From the NCBI GenBank assembly GCA_030686995.1, contig CM060709.1, positions 268,255,057-268,319,056 on the forward strand: a stretch of 64,000 bases of DNA. Reading direction: 5' to 3'. Under the pieces are notes generated by a model. The model was not told the origin of the DNA. It searched no databases and saw only the letters and a list, made by a program, of their open reading frames with translations. This stretch comes from Artemisia argyi. Lineage: Eukaryota > Streptophyta > Magnoliopsida > Asterales > Asteraceae. Position 1 is the first letter of the stretch, and every line of letters starts with the position of its first letter. A program made the position numbers and the translations under genes. This document shows, in pieces, positions 32,369 to 42,508 of the stretch.

Positions 32369-32814
32369 TAGGGGTGTAAACGAGCCGAGTCCTGCCAAGC
32401 TCGAGCTCGACTCGATTAGTAAAACTCGAGCTCGAAACTCGACTCGAGCTCGTTCGAGCTTTGGATTTCAAGCTCGAGCTCGGCTCGTCATCTCAAACTC
32501 GAGCTCGAAACTCGACTCGAGCTCGATTGTTGCAACATTTAAATCTCGAACTCGATGAAAAATAAGCTCGACTCGACTCGATTTTATGATAATTACGTAA
32601 ATACATGTATATAAAAGGGTAAAAGTGTAATATCATTGAAGCTCGATAAGGGCTCGCGAGCCTCACGAGCTGAGTATATTCGAGCTCGAACTCGACTCGA
32701 AAGTGTACTCGAGTAGCTCGAGCTCGAGCTCGACTCGTTTATATCGAGTCGATTTCGAGTAGTTTACGAGTCGATCTCGAATAGCTCGCGAGCTGTCTCG
32801 GCTCGTTTACACCC
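32369..32814. mobile_element. hAT-type MITE with TAGGGGTGTAAACGAGC ends
   Basis: The 446-bp unit begins TAGGGGTGTAAACGAGCCGAG-like and ends CTCGGCTCGTTTACACCC. The interior is rich in CTCGAGCTCGA. It is flanked by TTGCAGAT (32361-32368) and TTGCAGTT (32815-32822), an 8-bp target duplication with one mismatch, as expected for hAT. Confidence 0.8.
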
Positions 32815-32822
32815 TTGCAGTT

Positions 32823-33761
32823 ATGAATAAAAGAGACAGCGTTTTTGTACAATTTATTGGATGCCATCTGTAATCTATTTGATCTTTGGATAAACAGCCT
32901 ATGGTTTATGCATTTTCAAATGTATTACTTGAAAATTGATAGTCATGCCGTTTGTAAATAACGCAAAGATCATTGGTTTTGAACAATTTAATCATGTCAC
33001 TAAGGGATGTCAACAAAACTCAGATAATTAATTGTTGCCCGAATCAGCCAACTATGGCACTCTCGGAGCCTCTGTTGTGAAACGCGGCGTAATTGGTAAA
33101 TACATGTTAGATTGAATATGATTGTAAAGATGGAGTTAGATTGAATATGATTGTAAAGAAATAATTATTCCCAAATCAAATTAATACTTATAAATAAGCC
33201 GCTCCAACAGCTTATTTTACCCAATATGAACAGATATGCGGTGGATGACACAATTGTCCTTCCCTAATCACTTTAGCTTATATATATGTCAAGAGCAGAT
33301 AAAGTAAACAAAAGGAAGCTCTATCAAAACAGAAACTATGAAAGAAAGCGTGCTTACTAGGCTTCTTCACCTTTAATGCTTAGCCTTTCTACGCCTTCCC
33401 TTACTCCGGACACTTCATCACTCTTATGCTGCATTAGGTGTATTAGAAAGTATTTAAAATACAACGGGTTCTATATAATATTTGAAACATGTATAACTAA
33501 ATGTTAGTGGATAATTAGGCCCAAGCCCGACTTGTGGGTTGGGTCCATTAGGGTTTCCAGTTATTATGCTTTATAAATACCTGATGAATAAACATCATAA
33601 CCAACGGGAAATTATGTAGTCTAAAAGCATCCATTTACCAACCTGGAAGCTTATACAGAACCAGAAGAAAAGCCTCCTAAGGCACATATCAATCGCTAGA
33701 TTGTAATGCATAATATTTACTTGTTTTGACCCAATGCAAAAACTACACGTTCCATACACTA
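32823..33761. other. Intergenic, no gene
   Basis: AT-rich sequence. Around 33500-33600 a GCCCAAGCCC / GGGTTGGG segment and TATAAATACC look like LTR or promoter debris. No coding frame is supported. Confidence 0.4.
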
Positions 33762-34620
33762 CACTGGTACAGAAAGTTGTATTGGTCACGCCAAAAATGT
33801 GTGACGATATGCCTATAGTCACACACATTTTTTTCGTTGTGTGTCACTAAAAGTCCTGCCACCGTAGGTGGCATATGGTCACATTGTTGAGTTCGTGGCC
33901 TTTTCCATCGAAAAAGAGTGACCAAAACCCCGAATATGTGTGACAAATTAGGCACAAGTTTTGTTGGATTAGTCATTATCAGTGACCGTAAAAACCTTAT
34001 AGTCACACGAATGTTTTTTAAGAGTGACTATTGTTCGTCCTTTGGCCACATAAGTATATAATATATGTGACATTTGAGATGATATATTCAAGTAAATGTG
34101 TATTTTGTGTGACTATTGATAATCCAATTACCACATGAATATACAATAAATGTGACGTTTGTGATGATTTAGTCACACAATGGGTGTTATTTTTTTGGAG
34201 TTAGTCACATACAATTTAACACAAATTGGCCAAAAGTGTGAATAAGTGTGACCATATGCTGTTTAAAGTGAAGAAATGTGTATTTTGTGTGACTATTGAT
34301 AATCCAATGGCCACGTGAATTTTATGTTTGTGTGGCCTTTTGTAATATTTAGTCACACAAAGCATGTTTGTTTTGGGTATATAGTCACATACAATTTAGG
34401 AAACAGTGGCCAAAAGTGTAAATAAGTGTGACCATATGCTGTTTAAAGTGAAGACATGTGTATTTTGTGTGACTATAGATCATCCAATGGCCACGTGAAT
34501 TTTATGTTTGTGTGGCATTCGGTAATATTTAGTCACACAACGACTAAAACAAACAGTGACCAAAAGTGTTAATAAGTGTGACTATATGCATCTTTTAGTC
34601 ACATTTAAAAAATCAATATA
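33762..34620. repeat. Left sub-terminal repeat region of the CACTA element
   Basis: GTGTGACTAT, TAGTCACA and GTGACCATATG words occur in both orientations. Three units of about 180 bp repeat the phrase ATGTGTATTTTGTGTGACTA at about 34098, 34276 and 34457. Confidence 0.75.
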
Positions 34621-35241
34621 TATCAAAACAATTCAAATATATATCAAAACAAATTCAAATATAATAAAATTGGAATGTATAACTGAACAAAATGTAAAAT
34701 TGGACATCCTTTTATACACCAAGGAGTCCTAGTCGGCTTACAATAGTTTCTTTATAAGTATCTATAATCTTTTCCATAAGCAAGTAGCAACTTCGAGCGG
34801 TCTTAATCTCTGAGCAGTAGCAAATTTAACTAGCAGTAATAACTTTTGTACTAGCAGTAGTAAATACTTGGCCACATTTTCTTTGAAGTTCATGAGCTGC
34901 ACTAAATCCATCTAAGCAATATTAACACAAACATGATCAGCAGTAATTCAAACAACATCATGAAGACTTTTAATCTAAAACAATGAACATACTAATAAAA
35001 TTTGCAGTTAAACTTACAAGTTTTTCTCCCATTGATCTAATCTCATCATCTGGATATAAAAGCCTTGAAAATGTAGGCTACTGCATATCAACACATCAGG
35101 ATGAGAGCGGGACTAGAACATGTCAAAGCTCACAACATAACAGAACTAGATGAGCCACTGGTTCAACTATCTGCACAAACATGATAGGAGAGTTAATACT
35201 AGTACCACGTTAGTACTGCTTGAGCAGAGTTACTACTGCTA

Positions 35242-35339
<98 letters not shown>

Positions 35340-35398
35340 GAATGTATATAAATGAAGCAAATATATATAAAATTGTAATGTCGTATATAATCAAATTC
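34621..35398. repeat. AT-rich interior with (GT)n(TA)n microsatellite
   Basis: There is no gene. GT repeats at about 35241-35263 pass into TA repeats to about 35333. Confidence 0.7.
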
Positions 35399-36535
35399 TC
35401 AACTATCATAAGTTAAAACTTGTTGACTCTTCGCCGCCTTAGCTTGCTTTTGCAAGGTTTCACGAGAGACCAAATGTTTTCGTTTCGTTGGTACTAATTT
35501 TAGTCCTGTATTTTCTTCACTAATATTTGGTATCATAGTTGGTGGTGTAACCTGTAGAACCGGTTTGTCGTGGCTTAAGCGTTTTCGTATGTCCGATAGT
35601 TTTAACAGGTTCCTATATGTATATATAAAACACGGTACATTAGTCATGTACGTAAAACTAAAAAAATCAAAGGTGGATGTTTTATTACTTACCACTGTTT
35701 CCATTACTGGTACGTTTTCCAAAGTTTCAATGGCCATTGGAGTGGTCACCTGCAATATAAATTAAGAAATACAATGGTGTTATCATTAGAAAATGAAATT
35801 GTTAACAACATAAAAAGTGGCTTACATCTGAGTCTAATGCCAGTTTCTTTCTGCAAAAAAAATATGGGAAATGTAAGAAACTAAGGCACTAATAACGCTG
35901 CATAATATAACATCTGCCAACCATGAAACCGTAAAAATATACATGGGTTGGCTTTGGTGACTGAGATGGAGCATACCCACGCCTCGAAAATGAAGTGTGC
36001 CAGAAAATCCATCTGAGGGAATTTTTAGCCAGGCATCCCATGTATCATCCTCACCCGTGAAAATAGCATGTAGCCCCTGCAAGAAACAAGTAACGTGATT
36101 AATGCTAACATAAAAGAAGACAACATTAGATGTCCCAAATATAAGTTTAGCCTCAAAAACAAACATACATGTTGCATATCGACTCGGGCAACAAATAATA
36201 TACAATTAGTTGCAATTTTATGTAGTGCCAAACGTGGAACGAATAAATGTCAAACACATTACCAAGCAAGCAAATCACTAACATTTGGTACAAATGAAAC
36301 AGTTTGACAAAAAGCAACCATATTTGAGTTAATTTCCTATATAACAGATGTTATGTTAATCTTTTGATAGATAACTTACGCAACTGCGATAAGCAAACTC
36401 CAACTGTTCAGCAACATCCTCCCGGAGTGGAAACCAATCAAGACTCCCTTTACGAGCAAAACAGTGGCCTCTTAGAACACGTCGATTGTCTCCATTCCAA
36501 TAAACAGGAAAACTATTTCGTCTTAATAAGTCTAC
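35399..36535 (-). pseudogene. Chimeric captured gene with SGR2-like phospholipase exons
   Basis: Minus-strand exon 36380-36535 (52 codons, AG/GT borders) encodes FPVYWNGDNRRVLRGHCFAR and WFPLREDVAEQLEFAYRS. A second exon from 36076 down encodes GLHAIFTGEDDTWDAWL. Both match the region ahead of the catalytic part of plant SGR2, the DDHD/PA-PLA1 phospholipase of vacuolar membranes used in shoot gravitropism. The lipase GXSXG and DDHD parts are absent. After GFSG the sequence is unrelated. Small exons follow (KKLALDSD; VTTPMAIETLENVPVMETV), then a terminal exon ending at 35399 (RKRLSHDKPVLQ, TKRKHLVSRETLQKQAKAAK) with a clean stop. This is gene-fragment capture by a CACTA element. A translated fusion is possible but no start codon was found. 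Confidence 0.65.
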
Positions 36536-37020
36536 CTGCAACGATTACCACCACACGAATTTATACTCAAAAACATGTTTTAGGCTACTTTAATCCACGT
36601 AAATCAATTTAAATCGTTATATATTCGATTACGCATTTAAGAAAATATAAATTAAATATGTGTTTGAGCATACCCATGAACAGAGTAGGATAGGTGAGAT
36701 GAGGGTGATGGTGGCTCGACTGTGATGCTGGTGGTTATCTCAAACCAAACAACCGAAGCAAACAAAGTTTATAATACAGTTCCCTTGTCTTGATGACGGT
36801 GATGGCGTGGAGGAGTGATGGTTGGTGGAACCACGGCGAGATAAGGCGGTGAAGTGTGGCGGTGGTGTGAGTCGGTTCTAGAGAGAAGGAGAAGAGATGA
36901 ATAGAGAGAAGATAGATCTGACTAAGCTAGTAGTGTTATTGTTTTGATTTTGGGTTAAAAAGGGGCGCCATATGAGCGGAGCGGGAGATTGAAATTTTGG
37001 GGAAAATTAAGGGGCGGGAT
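36536..37020 (-). promoter_or_regulatory. Possible captured 5' leader of the chimeric gene
   Basis: On the minus strand a CT-rich leader (CTTCTCTCTATTCATCTC, CCACCGCCACACTTCACCGCC) resembles a plant 5' untranslated region upstream of the SGR2-like exons. No ATG with a long frame is present. Confidence 0.3.
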
Positions 37021-37149
37021 CATTAGAGCACTATATTGAAAATTTTGAGATTGAAAGCCTATCAAATGAGCTCGAAATGTTTAATGAATTGAGCTCAACC
37101 TTATATAAGTTCGACTCGAGTTATTGTTGAGTTCTCGAGCTTGTAAGTG

Positions 37150-37154
<5 letters not shown>

Positions 37155-37231
<77 letters not shown>
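37155..37231. repeat. (TA)n microsatellite
   Basis: About 38 TA units. Flanking 37100-37160 and 37360-37400 contain TCGAGCTC-type MITE-like sequence. Confidence 0.9.
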
Positions 37232-37235
<4 letters not shown>

Positions 37236-37734
37236 GTAAGTGTACTAAGTGTAAATACTTATTTATGAATGTATCAAGCTTTTCGAGCTGAAGTCGAACC
37301 AAATTCAATTCTTATTTTATATTTCAAATTTAATTTTTGTAATAAAACACATCTTTACAGATATATCGAGTTTTTCGAGTCAAGCTCAATCCGAGTTCAA
37401 AATTTCTCGATCCCGGATAACATATGATCGGGAGGTCCCTGGATACTTGCTTCTTAGTGTCTGTGACAAATGGCATACACCTACCAAGCCGGTGCAACCC
37501 ATGCATGACCAGTGATAATGGCTAATTCACATGGGTCATGTGTCATGTGCATTAGGTTATCACTGGTCACATTCATTAATTAATGGGTATTTGATCGACA
37601 TCGATCATATGGGTCATATGCATTTGGTGGATATATAGTTGCTTAGAGTGTCATGTTACGACACATCCATGCCTGTTGACAATTGGTAATTAACATGCAT
37701 TATGGGTCATATGTATTGGGTTGTAGTGGCTTCT

Positions 37735-38250
37735 AGAGCAGTTACATTAGTAACGCACAGGGTGCGTTATTTGGCTTTTAACCTGCGTTATTCGTACGTG
37801 ATTGTTGTGTATGGTCGCGTTAATGGTGCGTTAACACGCCGGGTAATTTGAAATTTTGAATTCAAAACAGAGGGCGGGATAATTTGAAATTTTGAATTCA
37901 AAACAGAGGGCGGGGTAATTTTAAATTTTGAATTCAAATAGAGGGCGGGATACTTCCACAAAGCATCCTATAAATACCTATTCGGGTTATGCTGAATACA
38001 CACACAATTCACACCCACAATCATCAAAGAATTCTCTTTTGTTCTTCCAACAGAATGTCTCACAACACATCACCTGAAAACGCATCGTATTTTATGTTTG
38101 ATGTTTGCTGTAGTTTGTTGTAGCTTGTTTAATGTATGTTTAAATTTTAAGTATTAATATAATTAAGTTGTGTTTTATTAGTTATTAAATGAAATATTAG
38201 TTTTAGTTGAGGGTTGAACTTAAAAATAATTGAGTTAAAACTTGGGAAAG
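37735..38250 (+). mobile_element. Deleted relative of the Harbinger ORF1 element
   Basis: It starts AGAGCAGTTACATTAGTAACG, like the left end at 26490. It has GCGTTAA words, a TATA (CTATAAATACC, about 37969) and a leader. Its tail (TATTAGTTTTAGTTGAGGGTTGAA) matches 28222-28250 of the larger element. The Myb-like ORF is gone; only ATGTCTCACAACACATC remains at 38054. A 38-40-bp unit (TTTGAAATTTTGAATTCAAA.., GAGGGCGGG) is repeated three times at 37846-37950. Confidence 0.55.
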
Positions 38251-38403
38251 GGAAATGTAAAGAAGACCAATCACCCCAATTTATTGGGTAATGATCCATT
38301 ACCCACTATTGGGTAATAGTTTATTGCATTATGCTTTGCCAAGCATATTTTTTCACTACCTTTCCCGTTCTTCACCCCCTATAACCCCCTACCAAGCATT
38401 ATG

Positions 38404-38577
38404 GGTGTTCAAAAAACCTGAGAAACTGACAAACCAAGCATTCGGTTTCGGTTTTTACTTTTAGATATCCATGGTTAACTGAACCGAACCGTATATAATA
38501 TAAATAAATTACCCGTCCCGCGATGGATAGTTAAAATTTTCCAACTAACCGAACCGAACCGCCCCGTGAACACCCCT
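38404..38577. mobile_element. Small hAT-like MITE, GGGTGTTCA ends
   Basis: It begins GGGTGTTCAAAAAACC and ends GTGAACACCC, with AACCGAACCG repeats between. The 8-bp duplications are no longer clear. Confidence 0.5.
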
Positions 38578-38616
38578 AGCAAGAGTATCAAACACACTTC
38601 ATTTACACTTCTACAG

Positions 38617-38621
<5 letters not shown>

Positions 38622-38711
<90 letters not shown>
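38622..38711. repeat. (TA)n microsatellite
   Basis: About 45 TA units. Flanks repeat the phrase TATCAAACACACTTCA on both sides (38587 and 38718), so the array sits inside a short direct repeat. Confidence 0.9.
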
Positions 38712-38713
<2 letters not shown>

Positions 38714-39124
38714 AACTTATCAAACACACTTCACACATTTCCATAATCCTCTATTTCTCTCTCACACTCACAGTTACAACTCACTCGGATCTAGGTTTTG
38801 ATCCCAAATCTCAAAAAGCTGATAAGATCACAAATGAATATAATCCAAATACCCCCTTAGAGCTATTTATTCTTAGGCTTAGGTTGATTATCTGTTATAA
38901 GAATTGCGTTGCATTTGTGTTGATAGAATAAGGAAGAACATGCTGTGTTGTTTTTGTGAATAATTAGAGCAAAAGAGATATTAAGGTTTGCTTGAATTAG
39001 CTTATTTTATCTTAGGATTAGGTTGACTATCTGTTATAAGAATTATGTTGCATTTGTATTGAGAGAATAAGGAAGAAAAGTGGCGGATGTGTGTGCGAAT
39101 ATTTTGGCTAAAACATCCAAGTAT

Positions 39125-39225
39125 CAAAGATGGAAGAAGTATCAATGATGGATGGACAGACACCACTTTCAAGTATGAACATAAACTTGTTCTGGTGTTG
39201 TCCATCCATTATTGATTCATCTTTG
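39125..39225 (+). ncRNA. Predicted hairpin H1a (miRNA-precursor-like)
   Basis: Arms 39142-39165 and 39193-39215 pair over 23 positions with one bulged G and one G-U, separated by a 27-base loop. The outer CAAAGATG/CATCTTTG ends pair as well. Size and pairing resemble a plant miRNA precursor. Copy H1b lies at 40031-40126. No expression evidence is available. Confidence 0.4.
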
Positions 39226-39608
39226 CTCTTTGTCAAAATACAGAAATAATTATTAAGTATAATTTGTATTGATAGAAAAAAGAAGAACATGCTGTGTTGT
39301 TTTTGCGAATAATTAGAGCAAAAGAGATATTAAGGTTTGCTTGGATTAGCTTATTTTATCTTAGGATTAGGTTGAAGTACAATAAACATATCAAGAACTT
39401 AAACAGTTTTTTCATGTATTTAGTTATAATGAAAATATTTTCATTGCATTGTTGATATAAATTTAATATGATTTCATTGATTCATGATTAGCTCTCTAAT
39501 GTCGTAGGACCTACATAACTAATATGTATGTTCGTCACATTTAAGTGAGAAATATAAATGATAGTAAGAATATGGTTGCTAAGTACTTAAAGCTCAATTA
39601 TCAGGGAA

Positions 39609-39761
39609 TATCTATCTAACGATGTAGATGGTTTCCATCGCTTTTATTGGACCCCATTTTCTAACGATGTTTAATGGTTCTTTCAATAATCAAGATTAAA
39701 CATTGTTAGAAAACGGGGTCCAATTAAAGCGATGGAACCCATCTACATCGTTAGATAGATA
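39609..39761 (+). ncRNA. Predicted long hairpin H2a
   Basis: Two 67-base arms (39609-39675 and 39695-39761) pair with four mismatches, at least two of them G-U compatible, around a 19-base loop. The tips read TATCTATCTAACGATG. It could be a young MIRNA or siRNA locus or a small foldback MITE. The second copy (about 40443-40545) keeps only the outer stem. Confidence 0.45.
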
Positions 39762-39781
39762 TGGCCTGATCATTGAGACGT

Positions 39782-39850
39782 CTTCAATGCGATAATGATA
39801 TAGTGTGTATTGTTCATGACAGGCCACACTCCTTCATTATCGCATTCAAG
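39782..39850 (+). ncRNA. Predicted hairpin H3a
   Basis: CTTCAATGCGATAATGA near 39782 pairs with TCATTATCGCATTCAAG ending at 39850; 22 of 26 stem positions match and the loop is about 17 bases. Copy H3b at 40565-40630 keeps the fold with a shorter 3' arm. Confidence 0.4.
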
Positions 39851-40030
39851 ATGAGTGATGTTACTTAGACTCTATTCTTTACTCAACATTTGTAGATTGT
39901 TTGTATCACTCTGTTTGCTTTATATATATGTATGATGTATTTTTGATATAAGAATTATGTTGCATTTGTATTGAGAGAATAAGGAAGAAAAGTGGCGGAT
40001 GTGTGTGCGAATATTTAGGCTAAAACATCC

Positions 40031-40126
40031 AAGTATCAAAAGTATCAACATGGGTGAACAGACACCATTTTCAAGTATGAGCATAAACTTGTTTTGGTGT
40101 TGTTCATCCATGTTGATTCATCTTTG
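40031..40126 (+). ncRNA. Predicted hairpin H1b, copy of H1a
   Basis: Arms 40045-40067 and 40095-40116 pair over 22 positions with one G-U and the same bulged G as H1a. Compared with H1a, several bases have changed in both arms so that pairing is kept. Confidence 0.4.
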
Positions 40127-40706
40127 CTCTTTGTCAAAATACAGAAACAATTATCAAGTATAATTTGTAGGTTCGATGCTTGAATTTAGCGTCTTCGTCT
40201 TCCAGCATGTTGGTAGGTTAGAGATTCAAGGCTGAATAATATGTTGTTGTTGGCTAGGGTAGAAAGGATGGTAGTTCATTGCATTGTTAATATAAATTTT
40301 ATATGATTTCATTCATGCACAATTAGCTCTCTAATGTCGTAGAATCTACATAATTAATATGTATGTTCGTGACATCTAAGGGAGCAATATAAATGATAGT
40401 AAGAATCTGTTTTCTAATAACTTAAAGCTCAATGATTAGGGCGCTCTATCTAGCGTTGTAGATGGTTCCATTGCTTAATTTGGAAAACGTCTACTCCCGT
40501 TTGTGTGGTTATTAGACGGTACTGCAACGTTAGATAGATCGATCTGGCCTGATCATTGAGACGTCTTCAATGCAATAATGATATAGTGTGTACTATTCAT
40601 GACATGCCACACTCCATTATCGCATTCAAGATGAGTGATGTTACTTAGACTCTATTCTTTACTCAACATTTGTAGATTGTTTGTATTACTTAGAGTCTGG
40701 AATTTC

Positions 40707-40853
40707 AACATACCTTTCCATTCTAACTTCCCATATTGTTTCTTTTGTTTTTTCAACAATCTAGCAATGCGGCTGGTGCAGTCCTTTGCTCAAAGGGAGT
40801 TGAAACGACAAAAGGAGCAGTAGTGGGAAGTTAGAAGGGTTACGTATGTTGGT
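40707..40853. repeat. 27-bp inverted repeat
   Basis: AACATACC....CTAACTTCCCA at 40707-40733 is inverted at 40827-40853, with 22 of 27 matching. The 93-base loop has no known content. It is possibly a small foldback element. Confidence 0.5.
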
Positions 40854-41439
40854 TTATTGCATTCCATTATTTTTTATGATCTAAAACCAACCATCCACCA
40901 GGTAATGTGGCCATTGGAGTTCCAAGAACAACGGTTGTTTCAAACACACCCTGAATTGAAACATTATCTTTTATTTCATTTACACTATTTTTAATTTTTT
41001 TGCAGCAAATCCATGGCCAGACTACTTTCCAAAGGGATATTTGGATCAGGTCAATCATGAAATTTTGCAGATTTCTTCAAGTCAATTATGTTCCATTGTG
41101 ACTAGTCTTTGTTGGCGACTAATATGTATATAGTTCTGTCAAGAGTTATATATAAGCATTGATCCCTGGTAAACACTCGTCCCAATGGATCATGATTGGC
41201 CCGAAGATGTTGAAAATGTTCAAGCCACCTGTGGGAAACATCAATCCTTTCCTGCATTAAATATAGGTATTTTGGTTTTCCCATATCCCCTTTTTATACT
41301 CGTTTCCATGTGTATCTCAAATCACAAATCCTACTTTATCAAATCTCTAAACAAAAACCTGCATGAAGTATTCATAAACAATGTCTACAAACAACAAGAG
41401 ATCAGCATAATGGGTTGAAGGAGAAGGTTCAAGCAGGTC

Positions 41440-41731
41440 TGCTTCAAAAAAAAAGTGGCAAAAAGTGTAAAAAAATTTAAATTGGGTGAAAATACGTGGT
41501 ACAATTGGTTGGCTGCTGAAAGAAAGAAAGAAGGAAAAACACAATCTATCAAACAACATGTTGAGGATGAAAAAGGAGTACAAAGCAACAAAAAACCCAT
41601 CTCTCAAACAACATCCCAAGGCATACAAGACATTGGATGATGATGATTTGTCTGATGTGGAGTTTGATGGGTTGAATTACGAAGATGCACATGTGGCATT
41701 TGACCCGAAGAAATCTCCAAAATTAGATTAG
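41440..41731 (+). pseudogene. Acidic C-terminal coding fragment, tandemly copied
   Basis: A basic stretch (LLKERKKEKHNL) is followed by DDDDLSDVEFDGLNYEDAHVAF and a stop at 41729. The coding end plus its 3' tail (about 190 bp) recurs at 42013-42210, and part of the tail also at 41935-42000. The pattern is that of a gene 3' end amplified locally. The family is not recognised. Confidence 0.4.
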
Positions 41732-42267
41732 TAGATTTTTAGAATGTGTAACTTTTATTTCCAGTATTTTGTAATTTTTCATTTCAAGTTTTAGTGGAAA
41801 ATGTTTAATCTTAATTCCAGTACTTTTGTTATTGCTCAATTTTCTCATTACTTGTTGATACTAATATAATGATTCACCCTTTGCAGTATAAAAATATTAT
41901 GCTTCTAAGAAAACGTTACTGCAGCTGGTTTTGTACATTATTTTGTAATTTTTCATTTCAAGTTTTAATGGAAAATGTTTAATCTTAATTCCAGTACTTT
42001 TGTCTGATGTGGCATTATATGATGATGATTTGTCTGATGTGGAGTTTGATGGGTTGAATTACGAAGATGCACATGTGGCATTTGACCCGGAGAAATCTCC
42101 AAAATTAGATTAGTAGATTTTTAGAATGTGTAACTTTTATTTCCAGTATTTTGTAATTTTTCATTTCAAGTTTTAATGGAAAATGTTTAATCTTAATTCC
42201 AGTACTTTTCTCATTGCTCAATTTTCTCATTAATTGTTGATATTAATATAATGATTCACCCTTTGCA

Positions 42268-42300
<33 letters not shown>

Positions 42301-42508
42301 GCTGCTAAGAAAACGTTACTTCTGCTGGGTTTGTAGTGCTAGAACTGAGAGTGCAGGGCGGATTGGTAACATTTACACTTAACGGTTTAAATTCCCAATC
42401 AAATCGATAATTCAGTTTCACGCGCACATAATTTCTCTATAATCACAAACACTAACATCTTTTATCAATAATTTTCAAAATCCCCAAATCACAAAACCCT
42501 AATTCAAG

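Larger units (their letters stand above)
38865..40700 (+). repeat. Duplicated hairpin-rich block inside the CACTA element
   Basis: A long unit occurs twice: 39030-39245 with 39940-40170, and 39445-39905 with 40272-40690. A smaller piece (GGAAGAACATGCTGTGTTG..GTTTGCTTG) occurs at 38930 and 39284. The copies differ by substitutions and small indels. Each unit carries inverted repeats listed separately. No protein frame is supported. Confidence 0.7.

Noticed and set aside
33595..34006. Minus-strand frames at the CACTA left end
   Set aside because: They cover the terminal and sub-terminal repeats and lack codon bias or domains.
37081..38744. IYIYIY frames over TA repeats (also at 47297-47488)
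   Set aside because: Pure microsatellite translation.
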